NCBI GenBank assembly: GCA_018667355.1
Contig: JABIVC010000010.1
Span: forward strand, 1-64,000
DNA: 64,000 nucleotides
Source of the DNA: Gammaproteobacteria bacterium
GTDB lineage: Bacteria > Pseudomonadota > Gammaproteobacteria > GCA-002705445 > GCA-002716945
Direction: 5' to 3'
Shown here: positions 44,594-53,658 of the stretch, piece after piece
Layout of the letters: each line of letters begins with the position of its first letter
Position numbering within the stretch: the stretch's first letter is position 1
Position numbers and translations under genes: made by a program
The notes under the pieces: generated by a model
What the model saw: the letters and a program-made list of their open reading frames with translations, nothing else
Databases searched by the model: none
What the model was told of the DNA's origin: nothing

Positions 44594-45612
44594 AATATGA
44601 AATTATTACTACAACAATGCAGGCCTCCAAATTCATTTAACAATGCAGTTGATTCTAAAAAGAAAATAACATGATTTGGAAATAACCCTTTTATATTCTG
44701 CTTCTTATCTTTACCAGTATTTTTGTTTACTGGAATAATTATTAGATCTCCAACTTCTATATAGTTCAAGTAAGAGAATGGTAAGATATCTCCATCAAGA
44801 GATTTAACGATATCTTTGATATCATGATTGACAGCGATCATGGAGTCAATATTATTTGATTTTATAATAATTTCTTCTAATTGTTTCTTTAATTCTTTCA
44901 AGGTTTTATAGTCTGGATGTTTTTTATCATTTGTAGCCATGTATAAAATAGTATTATCATCTTTAAAACGCACAAGATTATCTATATGTCCATCAGTATC
45001 GTCCCCAGTTAATTCTTGTACATTTACAAAATAATAGTTACCATTTATTTTTTTATCAAAAACAGATTTTATTTTACTTTCAATAGTATTCCACGATAAC
45101 GAATTATGTTTAATTATAGAATTTTTATTAAATATATAATCATTATTTGAGTTGATAATATTTCCTCCCTCTATTATTACTTCATTAATCAAGTATTTAT
45201 GATTTAATGAATATCTTTTAATGACATCATTAAAAAACATTTTATCATTATAGTGGTTATACTTGTTACCATACCCGTTGTAACCATGGTTAATTACTCC
45301 TGAATTTGATATTTTAGGCCCATAATCCCGAATCCAGATATCATCAAAGTTATATTCATAAAAAGTTATAAATTTATTATAATCAATATGAATATCAGAT
45401 AACTTATAGTTAGCTTCATATAGATTATTTTCAATATTTATATTTTTATGATGTATTAAGATAATCATATATCGGTTAGAAACAGCTATATTGATAATTT
45501 CATAATAAATTCTAATTAAATCATGCCAAAATATTTTATCCCTATATATGCTTGGCCATACTATCATCAGAGTATTTGTATCTTTGTCAATTATAAAGCT
45601 TTCTTTGGCCAT
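44590..45612 (-). CDS. aguA: Agmatine deiminase
   Basis: AguA converts agmatine to N-carbamoylputrescine and ammonia. It belongs to the peptidyl-arginine-deiminase-like fold. Motifs: DDIWIRDYGPKIS, VIIEGGNI, LTGDDTDGHIDNLVRF (catalytic Asp and His) and the C-terminal nucleophile Cys in GGLHCCSNNF, where most homologues have GGxHCxTQQ. At 340 aa it is slightly short. With aguB it completes a two-step route from agmatine to putrescine; an arginine decarboxylase is not in the window. It diverges from lolC with a 40-bp gap. Confidence 0.93.
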   Translation of the reverse strand: MAKESFIIDKDTNTLMIVWPSIYRDKIFWHDLIRIYYEIINIAVSNRYMIILIHHKNINIENNLYEANYKLSDIHIDYNKFITFYEYNFDDIWIRDYGPKISNSGVINHGYNGYGNKYNHYNDKMFFNDVIKRYSLNHKYLINEVIIEGGNIINSNNDYIFNKNSIIKHNSLSWNTIESKIKSVFDKKINGNYYFVNVQELTGDDTDGHIDNLVRFKDDNTILYMATNDKKHPDYKTLKELKKQLEEIIIKSNNIDSMIAVNHDIKDIVKSLDGDILPFSYLNYIEVGDLIIIPVNKNTGKDKKQNIKGLFPNHVIFFLESTALLNEFGGLHCCSNNFIL

Positions 45613-45637
45613 AGTTATTTTTTTAACTTACTCAATG

Positions 45638-45646
45638 TGTTATAAT
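45638..45646 (+). promoter_or_regulatory. Extended -10 promoter element for lolC
   Basis: TGTTATAAT is a perfect extended -10 (TGn-TATAAT) in the 40-bp gap between divergent aguA and lolC. The expected transcription start, about 7 bases after the hexamer, would fall at or next to the ATG at 45653, implying a leaderless mRNA. No good -35 is seen, which extended -10 promoters tolerate. Confidence 0.5.
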
Positions 45647-45652
45647 TTTGTC

Positions 45653-46900
45653 ATGCGATTGTTACTAGCATATAGGTTTTTGCGGTCGAAACATAATTCT
45701 AGTTTCATAAATATCATATCAAAAATTTCGGTTCTAGGTATAATTCTCGGAATTTCTATCCTCATAACTGTTATATCTGTAATGAATGGTTTTGAGCATG
45801 AATTAAAAGAAAAAGTTCTTGGATTTACATCTCATGTGACAGCTTTCAAGAGTCAGGATAATTCATCAAACTCATTAGAAGAATTTGAAAATCTCAAGTT
45901 GAAAAAACATATTTTGGGATATTCTCCATATATTGAAAAAGAAATACTATTGTCCTCAGAATCAGGAACCGCAAATGCTTTTTTTAGGGCAGTGAATCCT
46001 ATGCTTGAAAAAGATGTGGGCATGATTCACAAGAATATGATTTTTGGGAGTTATACTCAATTGAATGATGACAAGAATAATATTTTAATTGGATCTGGTA
46101 TAGCGTCTAAGTTAGCTGTTAACGTTGGTGATGTTATAGAAGTATATGCTTATTTCAAGTCTAATAACTCAACTAAACTTTTCCCCTTCAAGGAAAATTA
46201 TTTTGTAGTTGGTGTTTTTGATGCGGGTATATATGAGTATAATAATGCTTATACATTTATAAATCTAAATAGCTTTCTGAATAATCTTAAAAATAATAAC
46301 AAAAATCATATAACTTTTGATTCAATAAGAATAAGGCTTCAAAACCCTTTGAATGCGTTTTCATTCGCAACAATATTTAATAAAAACCAAGATAAGTATT
46401 ATGCGCAAGATTGGAGTTATACTCATCAAGCATTGTTCACAGCAATTAGTAATGAAAAGAGGGTGATGTTTATAATATTAATGTTAATAGTAGCTATAGC
46501 GGCTTTTAATATTATTTCTTCACTTCTAATGCTTGTAATGAGTAAAGAAAAAGAGATATCAATCTTGTTGGTTTTAGGAGCAAAACAGAGAGATATAATT
46601 TTAATTTTTTTATATCAAGGTTTAATTTTAGGGATGATTGGTATTGTATTTGGTGTTGTGTTTGGAATACTTCTATCTAGTAATATTGATGCAGTTATAC
46701 TATTCATAGAAAGTTTATTTAATATAAATCTAATGCCTGTTGAAATATATCATTTAAGTAAAATCCCATCAATTATCGATTATAATAATATCCTGTTCAT
46801 AATAATATATACTTTTATTCTAACTTTAATCTCAGCAATTTATCCTGCATTAAAAGCATCTGGAATTAATCCTGCAACTATATTCAGAGGTAATAATTAA
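45653..46900 (+). CDS. lolC: Lipoprotein-releasing system permease, LolC/LolE type (possibly LolF)
   Basis: This is the inner-membrane permease that extracts outer-membrane lipoproteins and passes them to LolA. It has an N-terminal helix (IISKISVLGIILGISILITVISVMNGF), a large periplasmic domain (about residues 45-270), then three C-terminal helices of the FtsX/MacB fold (VMFIILMLIVAIAAFNIISSLLMLVMSKEKEISIL...). ATG 45653 (MRLLLAYRFLRSKHNSSF) is used; the track start at 45548 adds an implausible extension into aguA. At 415 aa it is normal. Only one such gene adjoins lolD here, unlike the lolC-lolD-lolE set of E. coli, so it may act as a homodimer (LolF). Confidence 0.92.
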   Translation: MRLLLAYRFLRSKHNSSFINIISKISVLGIILGISILITVISVMNGFEHELKEKVLGFTSHVTAFKSQDNSSNSLEEFENLKLKKHILGYSPYIEKEILLSSESGTANAFFRAVNPMLEKDVGMIHKNMIFGSYTQLNDDKNNILIGSGIASKLAVNVGDVIEVYAYFKSNNSTKLFPFKENYFVVGVFDAGIYEYNNAYTFINLNSFLNNLKNNNKNHITFDSIRIRLQNPLNAFSFATIFNKNQDKYYAQDWSYTHQALFTAISNEKRVMFIILMLIVAIAAFNIISSLLMLVMSKEKEISILLVLGAKQRDIILIFLYQGLILGMIGIVFGVVFGILLSSNIDAVILFIESLFNINLMPVEIYHLSKIPSIIDYNNILFIIIYTFILTLISAIYPALKASGINPATIFRGNN

Positions 46901-46901
46901 A

Positions 46902-47570
46902 ATGCTCAAATGTAAAAGCATTAATAAATATTTTAATTTGAATCATTCAGATGATAAAGCCCATGTTCTTGATAATATTAATTTAAATATTACTGACGGC
47001 CAAATTGTTGCTTTAAAAGGACCATCTGGTAGCGGGAAAAGTACTTTGCTGAATTTAATAGCAGGTTTAGATAAACCTTCTTATGGAGAAATAATACTAA
47101 ATAATATTGATATCAATAAACTCGACATTAATAAATTATCAACTTTTAGGAATCTTAATATTGGAATTGTTTTTCAATTTTTTAATCTAATTAACGATCT
47201 AACAATATTAGAAAATATTTCATTGCCCTTATTATTAAGAGGTGTTAACAAGAAAACTGCTGAAAATAAAGCTAAAATTATAATAGATGACCTCAATTTA
47301 CTTAATCGTATTAATTATAAAACAAATTTATTATCAGGTGGTGAATGTCAAAGAGTTGCTATTGCAAGAGCATTGATAATGAAACCTAAAATTATATTAG
47401 CTGATGAACCAACAGGAAACCTGGACGCTGTTAATTCAGAAAATGTTATGGAACAACTGATAGGTAATTGTAAAAATTACAACACTTCTTTACTAATGGT
47501 CACTCATGATGAAAGTTTATTGCCCAGATTTGATAACATACTTACTTTAGATTCTGGGAAAATAGTATAA
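46902..47570 (+). CDS. lolD: Lipoprotein-releasing system ATP-binding protein LolD
   Basis: LolD is the ATPase that powers lipoprotein release. Walker A is GPSGSGKSTLLNLIAGLD, signature LLSGGECQRVAIARAL, Walker B IILADEPTGNLD, with a GIVFQFFNLINDLTILENI Q-loop region typical of the LolD/MacB subfamily. At 222 aa it is normal. It starts 2 bases behind lolC and ends exactly at convergent DUF2062. Confidence 0.95.
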   Translation: MLKCKSINKYFNLNHSDDKAHVLDNINLNITDGQIVALKGPSGSGKSTLLNLIAGLDKPSYGEIILNNIDINKLDINKLSTFRNLNIGIVFQFFNLINDLTILENISLPLLLRGVNKKTAENKAKIIIDDLNLLNRINYKTNLLSGGECQRVAIARALIMKPKIILADEPTGNLDAVNSENVMEQLIGNCKNYNTSLLMVTHDESLLPRFDNILTLDSGKIV

Positions 47571-48074
47571 TTATTTTACTCTATTCTTCAAACGCCTGTA
47601 TGCATGTAATCTCCATAGAATATGCATAATGTAATAACCTAGAATACTCGATACGACTCCTATGATTAGTGTGCCAACTATTAAAGGTTCCCATATATTA
47701 CCCATAGCACTCATAATCCACTCCGTATTTAATTCGAACTCTTTATATACTGGCTCAAGATTTAAAACATAGTTTCCAAAGAGATATGCAAAATACATCA
47801 TAGGCGGCATTGTAATAGGATTACTAATCCATACACCTGCCACTGAGAGTGGAAGATTTGCTCTAAACAGTATTGCACAATATGCGGCTGGTATCATCTG
47901 AAAAAACATTGGCATCCAACCCCAAAAAATACCGATAACAACACCTCTACAGAATGGTATTCTATTAAACCGCCATAGATCTTCATGAAATAATGCATTA
48001 CCCAAGAAACTCAAAAACTTATAATCTTTGACTATATCTTTATTGGGTGTATATTTTTTAAAAAACTTTTTCAT
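47571..48074 (-). CDS. DUF2062 domain membrane protein
   Basis: This is an uncharacterised inner-membrane protein of the DUF2062 family. A basic N-terminus (MKKFFKKYTPN) is followed by the family motif GNALFHEDLWRFNRIPFCRGVVIGIFWGWMPMFFQMIPA and GVWISNPITMPPMMYFAYLFGNYVL, then a last helix and an arginine-rich end. In gammaproteobacteria DUF2062 genes are often near lolD, comEC, exbBD and msbA. Here lolD and msbA flank it directly while comEC and exbBD are absent. Function unknown; an envelope role is suggested by the neighbours. Confidence 0.88.
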   Translation of the reverse strand: MKKFFKKYTPNKDIVKDYKFLSFLGNALFHEDLWRFNRIPFCRGVVIGIFWGWMPMFFQMIPAAYCAILFRANLPLSVAGVWISNPITMPPMMYFAYLFGNYVLNLEPVYKEFELNTEWIMSAMGNIWEPLIVGTLIIGVVSSILGYYIMHILWRLHAYRRLKNRVK

Positions 48075-48171
48075 ATGTTATAGTAACTGTAATAAAAATA
48101 GATATTTTTCATTCAAAATGTATTAATATCATATACTACTACATATCTTTCACTTTTTTGTTAAATTAAAT

Positions 48172-49938
48172 ATGCAAAAACCAGATAATTCCAAACTCAA
48201 GTCTAGTTTATATCTTAGATTATTAGGCTATACCTTTAGATACAAGATTGTCTTCGCATTTTCAGTATTAGCAATGGCTATGTTTGCAGTGACAGATACT
48301 GCTTTTGCAGCATTAATTAAACCATTATTAGATGGAAGTTTTGTAGAAAAAGATCCTGACACAATTAGGTTATTCCCTTTTATACTTATAGGCCTTTTTC
48401 TATTGAGAAGTGTATCAGGTTTTATATCTACATATGGAATTTCTTGGGTTGGCAGGAATGTAGTTAAGACAATACGTCAAGAAATGTTTGAAAAACTCGT
48501 ACATATGCCTACCAAAACATATGATTTTGCATCTTCTGGCGAACTATTATCCAAACTTACTTACGATACAGAACAAGTTGCTGAAGCGGCTACCAAAGCT
48601 ATAACAGTTCTGGTCAGAGATGGTTTGACAGTAATTGGTTTATTAGGACTAATGTTTTATCAAAGTTTTATCTTATCCATTGGCTTATTTGTTATAGGAC
48701 CAGTAATAGCAATATTTATAAAAGTAATGAGTGTTCGATTTAGGGATGCAAGTAGACATATACAGGAATCAATGGGTTTTATTACAAATGTAGTAGAAGA
48801 ACTAATAGCTGGGCATAGAGTGGTAAAAATATTTGGAGGAGAGAAGAGTGAAAAAAATTCATTTGAAAATGTAAATGATAATAATAAAGAAAGACATTTA
48901 AAGTTAGCTCTAATTCAAGGAATAAGCATACCTTTAGTTCAGTTTATAGTAGCACTGTTCTTATCAGGAGTGATTTATTTTGTAACATCTGATGAATATC
49001 TTGAAGTAATTTCTGTTGGAACATTTATGTCATTTATTACAGCAATGATATTAATATTTGCCCCAATAAAAAGATTAGCTGAAATCAATGTTGTATTACA
49101 AAGAGGATTAGCTGCTAGTGAATCAGTATTTAAGCTTTTAGATTCTCAGTCTGAAGTTGATAGAAACAATAATAATTTTAATAAAATATTTTCTCGAGAT
49201 TTTGAGACTATTAGTTTTAATAAAATTAACTTTTCTTATTATGACAATAATAATCTTGTGTTAAATAATATTAATTTCTCAATTCCAAAGGGGACTACAT
49301 GCGCTATTGTAGGAAAATCTGGTAGCGGAAAATCCACGCTCATAAATCTATTACCAAGATTCTATGATATTAAGGATGGAAGCATTTGCATAGATAGTGA
49401 CAATATTAGTACTTTTTCATTAAAAGAGCTCAGAGGAATGATTGCTTATGTTGGACAAGATCTAACATTATTTAATGATTCAATAAGAAATAATATTGCT
49501 TACGGAGCTTTGGAAAATAAATCTCTTGATGATATTAGATATGCTGCTAAAAGCGCGAATGCATCAGATTTTATAAATAATCTTGACCAAGGGTACGATA
49601 CATTTGTTGGTGATAATGGAGTACTGCTATCTGGCGGACAAAGACAGAGGATTGCAATAGCTCGTGCAATCTTAAAAGATGCACCTATACTTTTATTAGA
49701 TGAAGCTACCAGTTCATTAGACTCTGAGTCTGAAAAGCTTATACAAAATGCCCTCATAGAATTACAAAAGAATAGGACAACGATAGTTATTGCACATCGC
49801 CTATCAACAATTGAAAAAGCAGACCAAATTATTGTTTTAGATTCTGGAAGCATTAGGGAAGTTGGAAAACATTCTGATCTTATAAGTAAAAATGGACTGT
49901 ATGCAAAATTACATAAAATACAATTCCCTGATTTATAA
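48172..49938 (+). CDS. msbA: Lipid A export ATP-binding/permease protein MsbA
   Basis: MsbA flips lipid A-core across the inner membrane. It is a half-transporter with an N-terminal six-helix domain (about residues 1-310) and a C-terminal ATPase (Walker A GKSGSGKSTLINLLPRFYD, signature LLSGGQRQRIAIARAI, Walker B ILLLDEATSSLDSESE, H-loop IVIAHRLSTIE). At 588 aa it is normal. Assignment over a general multidrug exporter rests on the operon with lpxK and kdsB, the classic msbA-lpxK-kdsB order. Its stop overlaps the lpxK ATG by one base. Confidence 0.95.
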   Translation: MQKPDNSKLKSSLYLRLLGYTFRYKIVFAFSVLAMAMFAVTDTAFAALIKPLLDGSFVEKDPDTIRLFPFILIGLFLLRSVSGFISTYGISWVGRNVVKTIRQEMFEKLVHMPTKTYDFASSGELLSKLTYDTEQVAEAATKAITVLVRDGLTVIGLLGLMFYQSFILSIGLFVIGPVIAIFIKVMSVRFRDASRHIQESMGFITNVVEELIAGHRVVKIFGGEKSEKNSFENVNDNNKERHLKLALIQGISIPLVQFIVALFLSGVIYFVTSDEYLEVISVGTFMSFITAMILIFAPIKRLAEINVVLQRGLAASESVFKLLDSQSEVDRNNNNFNKIFSRDFETISFNKINFSYYDNNNLVLNNINFSIPKGTTCAIVGKSGSGKSTLINLLPRFYDIKDGSICIDSDNISTFSLKELRGMIAYVGQDLTLFNDSIRNNIAYGALENKSLDDIRYAAKSANASDFINNLDQGYDTFVGDNGVLLSGGQRQRIAIARAILKDAPILLLDEATSSLDSESEKLIQNALIELQKNRTTIVIAHRLSTIEKADQIIVLDSGSIREVGKHSDLISKNGLYAKLHKIQFPDL

Positions 49939-50927
49939 TGGAGAAATTTCTAAATAATATTTGGTATTCATCGTTTAATTTATTTAGCTTTTTACTTCTT
50001 CCGATTTCACTGATTTATTTATTTGTAATTTCTTTACGATCATATCTGTACCAGTTGGGAATATTCAAGATTAATAAATTTAATATTCCAATTATAATTG
50101 TAGGTAATATATCTATTGGTGGCTCCGGTAAAACACCATTTTGTATTTGGCTGGCAAAGTATTTAATGTCTAAAAATCTTGAAGTAGGGATAATTTCGTC
50201 TGGTTATAAAGGCTCTTCAGTTAAACCTATTATAGTCAAAAAAAACTCTGACCCACTTCTTGTTGGCGATGAATCTTTACTTTTATTTGAAAAAACACAA
50301 GCTAAGGTTGTAAGCTCCGGGAATAGAGTTAAAGCAACAGAATATTTGATAAACTCTTTTCAAGTTGACGTGATAATTCATGATGATGGAATCCAGCATT
50401 ATGCTTTAGCTAGGGATTATGAAATCATTTTAGTCGACAACAATAAACTTTTTGGAAATGGTTTTTTACTTCCTTCTGGTCCATTACGTGAACCGAAGTC
50501 TCGTCTTAAAAAAGCAAATATAACTGCGAGGACTAATATTAATAATGATGATATTTATTCAGTAAGATCCGAGAATCAAGGTGTTCGAAATATACTTACT
50601 AATGAAGTAAAAAGTCTTAATGACTTCAAAGACAAAGAAATACATTTAGTGACTGGCATAGCATCTATTGAAAATATCACAGCAGAACTAGATAATCACA
50701 AGATAAATTATACCTCACATAAGTACAATGATCATTATAAATTTACTGGAAATGAATTTAACTCACTCAATAACGCGCCAATCTTTCTTACCTCTAAAGA
50801 TTATGTTAAGTTACATAAACTAGATAATAAAAATATTTGGGTTTTACTTCATGAAGTTGTTCCTAATGATTTATTCATAAAAAAAATTAACAAGGACTTA
50901 TCGAAAATCTTAAAATATGAAAACTAG
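49938..50927 (+). CDS. lpxK: Tetraacyldisaccharide 4'-kinase LpxK
   Basis: LpxK phosphorylates the 4' position of the lipid A disaccharide. An N-terminal membrane-associated helix (FNLFSFLLLPISLIYLFVISL) precedes the P-loop GNISIGGSGKTPFCIWLA, then ISSGYKGSS, VGDESLL, and IHDDGIQHYALARDYEIILVDN with the catalytic Asp pair. At 329 aa it is normal. It sits between msbA and kdsB and overlaps kdsB by 11 bp. Confidence 0.96.
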   Translation: MEKFLNNIWYSSFNLFSFLLLPISLIYLFVISLRSYLYQLGIFKINKFNIPIIIVGNISIGGSGKTPFCIWLAKYLMSKNLEVGIISSGYKGSSVKPIIVKKNSDPLLVGDESLLLFEKTQAKVVSSGNRVKATEYLINSFQVDVIIHDDGIQHYALARDYEIILVDNNKLFGNGFLLPSGPLREPKSRLKKANITARTNINNDDIYSVRSENQGVRNILTNEVKSLNDFKDKEIHLVTGIASIENITAELDNHKINYTSHKYNDHYKFTGNEFNSLNNAPIFLTSKDYVKLHKLDNKNIWVLLHEVVPNDLFIKKINKDLSKILKYEN

Positions 50928-51636
50928 AATTATAATACCAGCAAGACTTAAGTCAACTAGGTTTCCTAATAAACTTATAAAAGTTTTTAATGGAAAAACT
51001 TTGATTGAACATGTTTGTTTAAGAGCTAAAAAACTAAAGTATGATTCACTCATAGTAGCTACAGACAGTTTAAAGATAAAAAAAATAATAGATGATATTG
51101 GAGTTCAGACATGGTTTTGTACAAAAAAATATTCATGCGGAACTGAGAGGATAGCTAGCTTATGCGCTGACTTAAAATTTAATAAAAATGATATTGTTAT
51201 TAATATTCAGGGTGATGAGTATAATTTCCCACTAAGTGCTGTCAACAAGGTCATCGCTGATTTAAAAATCTCTAAAAAAAGTATCGTTTCTACGGTTGTC
51301 TGCAATACTAAAGACAAGAAGCTGATTGCGAATAAAGACTCTGTGAAAGTAGTGACTGATATAAATGATAATGCTCTCTATTTTTCTCGACTACCAATAC
51401 CTTACAATTCTAATGAATCTTATTCTCTGCACTTAGGAATATATGGTTACAAAGTTAGCTTGCTCAATATACATGATTCACTTTCTAATTCAAAGTATGA
51501 AGTATCTGAGAGTCTCGAGCAACTGAAATTTATATATAATAATATTCCTGTACACTGTGTTAAAATTAAGAGCCATAATTCGATTAGTATTAATTCTATT
51601 AATGATTTAAAATTAGTAACAACGAGTATTAAATGA
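50917..51636 (+). CDS. kdsB: 3-deoxy-manno-octulosonate cytidylyltransferase (CMP-Kdo synthetase)
   Basis: KdsB activates Kdo with CTP for transfer to lipid A. Motifs: IIIPARLKSTRFPNKLI, VATDSLKI, CGTERIA, VINIQGDEYNFP (metal Asp; usual form QGDEP), VKVVTDINDNALYFSRLPIPY, LHLGIYGYK and YEVSESLEQLKFI. At 239 aa it is normal. With kdsA at 33.5 kb it indicates Kdo-containing LPS. It overlaps mdh by 4 bp. Confidence 0.96.
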   Translation: MKTRIIIPARLKSTRFPNKLIKVFNGKTLIEHVCLRAKKLKYDSLIVATDSLKIKKIIDDIGVQTWFCTKKYSCGTERIASLCADLKFNKNDIVINIQGDEYNFPLSAVNKVIADLKISKKSIVSTVVCNTKDKKLIANKDSVKVVTDINDNALYFSRLPIPYNSNESYSLHLGIYGYKVSLLNIHDSLSNSKYEVSESLEQLKFIYNNIPVHCVKIKSHNSISINSINDLKLVTTSIK

Positions 51637-52610
51637 AGAAAACTATAATAACAATAACTGGCGCAGCAGGGAATATAGCGTATTCATTAATATTTCGTAT
51701 TTTATCAGGTAATATTTTTCCTGACACTCATAAAATACAGATAAATCTCCTTGATCTTGCAGAAGCACTCCCGATTTTAAAAGGTGTTAAGTATGAAATA
51801 GAGGATTGCGCATTTCCTAATCTAGAAAACATAACAATCACTGATAATCCAGAGCTAGCTTTTATGGATTCTAATTATATTCTCTTGGTTGGAGCAAAAC
51901 CAAGGTTCAAAGGCATGCAAAGGGCAGACTTGTTATTAGATAATGCAAATATTTTTCAAAAACATGCAAAAATAATTAATGAATGTGTAGGTAAAGATAC
52001 AAAAATTGTAGTAGTAGGAAACCCTGCTAATACGAATGCTTTGATTTTACAAAACTTTGCCCATAATCTACCTGCTGAAAATATAACATCACTTATGAAA
52101 TTAGATCAAAATAGAGCAAAAAGTATCTTAGCTAATAAATTAGATAAATCAGTTAAAGATATTTCGCAATTGGTAGTTTGGGGAAATCATTCTGTCACAC
52201 AGTTTCCTGACCTTAACCATACCCTTGTTTCTGATAGCCATGACTTAATTTCATCGCTTGATAAGAATTGGATCAATGATATTTTCATACCAAGAGTACA
52301 AAAAAGAGGAGCCGAAATTATTGAACATAGAGGTAAATCCAGCGCAGCATCTGCTGCCTCAGCAATATATGACCATTTAAGTATATTGGTTAATGGATCG
52401 ATAGAGTGGGAATCTATGGGTATTATTAGAGAAAATAATTATAATATATGTGATGAAATTTTCTTTTCATTCCCATTAAAAATTTCTACATCTAATATCG
52501 ACATAATAAATGATTTAGATATCAGTGAAAATTCAATGAAGTATATAAAAGATACAGAAAAAGAACTTCTTGTAGAAAGAGATATAATTAAAGATATACT
52601 CAAAAACTAA
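51633..52610 (+). CDS. mdh: Malate dehydrogenase (NAD-dependent)
   Basis: Mdh oxidises malate to oxaloacetate in the TCA cycle. It is the about 325-aa group found in many beta- and gammaproteobacteria, with the nucleotide motif TITGAAGNIAYSLIFRI. Substrate arginines lie in AKPRFKGMQRADLL, and the catalytic His is in VVWGNHSVTQFPD. VVGNPANTNALI and MKLDQNRA are also diagnostic. It is translationally coupled behind kdsB (4-bp overlap), and its stop overlaps that of convergent ygfZ by 4 bp (CTAA). The sdh operon starts 1 kb further on, so two consecutive TCA enzymes lie close together. Confidence 0.95.
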   Translation: MKKTIITITGAAGNIAYSLIFRILSGNIFPDTHKIQINLLDLAEALPILKGVKYEIEDCAFPNLENITITDNPELAFMDSNYILLVGAKPRFKGMQRADLLLDNANIFQKHAKIINECVGKDTKIVVVGNPANTNALILQNFAHNLPAENITSLMKLDQNRAKSILANKLDKSVKDISQLVVWGNHSVTQFPDLNHTLVSDSHDLISSLDKNWINDIFIPRVQKRGAEIIEHRGKSSAASAASAIYDHLSILVNGSIEWESMGIIRENNYNICDEIFFSFPLKISTSNIDIINDLDISENSMKYIKDTEKELLVERDIIKDILKN

Positions 52611-53503
52611 TTAACTATATTAATTTTAGATTTGTTTATATATAAATTTTTTTTAATGGAATCTAATCTTATCACTGCTAAACATATAGTTTCTTGATTT
52701 ATATTAAGATTACTACTCATTACCTCACCGAGTATTTCATCATCATCATCATGCACTTTACTTAAGATATTTATAGAATCAGAGGAATGGCTTATAAGGA
52801 ATAATTTTTTTTTAATTTTCCCAAGGTAGTGTGTTCTAGCTACAATTTCTTGTCCCGTGTAGCATCCTTTTTTATAATTTATACCATTTAGTTTTTCTAA
52901 GTTAAGAACTTGAGGAATGTATAGTTCTTTTGTCTCTATATTAAGTCTTAAGAAGCCATTATAATAATCAGATAATTTATTTATATTTAGCGATAGCTCG
53001 TCTTCATCGATTAATCTATTTATACAATCAATTCCTTTTGCTATATTTGTGTAGACGAGTGTTGATGAAGAAAAGTTTCTGCAGTTATTGTCTAATATCC
53101 AGTAACCATCATTTCTTTTTACGCCATTAGAATTTTTATTATCAAGGTCTCTCAATAAATTATCTGAAGTTTCTCCACATACACCAACAATCGAATACTC
53201 ATCTGCTACTTCTATAACTACCTTAGACATTAAAATATACATCGATAGTTTCTGAATAAAATAATCGGCAATTTCTTTATTAATTAATATTATATATTTA
53301 TCAGAGTCTTTAAGTATTCTGAATATTGCTATTACTTTACCCTGATTTGTAGAATATGAGGAGTATTGAAAAATATTTTTTTCCAATAAATTTATATCAT
53401 TACTGAATTGGCCTTGTAAAAATGTACTAGCATCGTCTCCCGCTACCTTAATACATATCGTCTCTGGGTCTTTGGAATAACCGGATAATTCTCTAATATT
53501 CAT
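52607..53503 (-). CDS. ygfZ: YgfZ-family folate-binding Fe-S maturation protein
   Basis: YgfZ (GcvT-like) is a tetrahydrofolate-dependent factor for the assembly or repair of Fe-S enzymes. The diagnostic motif KGCYTGQEIVAR with its conserved Cys is in the C-terminal half, and the N-terminal GcvT-fold segment has VAGDDASTFLQGQFSNDI. At 298 aa it is slightly short of E. coli YgfZ (326). Its place beside the succinate dehydrogenase operon, whose SdhB carries three Fe-S clusters, fits that role. In E. coli ygfZ neighbours sdhE (ygfY). Confidence 0.92.
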   Translation of the reverse strand: MNIRELSGYSKDPETICIKVAGDDASTFLQGQFSNDINLLEKNIFQYSSYSTNQGKVIAIFRILKDSDKYIILINKEIADYFIQKLSMYILMSKVVIEVADEYSIVGVCGETSDNLLRDLDNKNSNGVKRNDGYWILDNNCRNFSSSTLVYTNIAKGIDCINRLIDEDELSLNINKLSDYYNGFLRLNIETKELYIPQVLNLEKLNGINYKKGCYTGQEIVARTHYLGKIKKKLFLISHSSDSINILSKVHDDDDEILGEVMSSNLNINQETICLAVIRLDSIKKNLYINKSKINIVN

Positions 53504-53658
53504 ATAAAGTACTGATATCCTTGAAAATAATTAATTACCATAAATTTATTATTATTAATTGATTATATCTAAACTTCTAATAATGAAAATAAGTATATCC
53601 TAATAAAGTACTATTTATTTAATTTATATTTGCATATAATACGTGTTGGAGAGATTAC
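53504..53658 (+). other. Intergenic region upstream of the sdh operon
   Basis: This 155-bp AT-rich gap between divergent ygfZ and the sdh operon must hold promoters for both. It has TATAAT at 53635-53640 and the ribosome binding site GGAGAG at 53648-53653. A 9-base direct repeat TAAAGTACT (53505 and 53604 regions) is present but of uncertain meaning. No other structured feature is seen. Confidence 0.4.
53635..53640 (+). promoter_or_regulatory. Candidate -10 element of the sdh operon
   Basis: A perfect TATAAT lies 24 bases before the DUF1674 start codon, leaving a leader of roughly 12 bases that begins just before the Shine-Dalgarno GGAGAG. No good -35 is visible. Confidence 0.4.

Noticed and set aside
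45548-45652. ORF-track N-terminal extension of the LolC/E gene into aguA
   Set aside because: MRLLLAYRFLRSK at 45653 is the family start, and an extended -10 element lies just before it.
53505-53612. 9-base direct repeat TAAAGTACT in the ygfZ/sdh gap
   Set aside because: Only two copies about 99 bp apart in very AT-rich DNA; not enough to call an operator or a mobile-element footprint.
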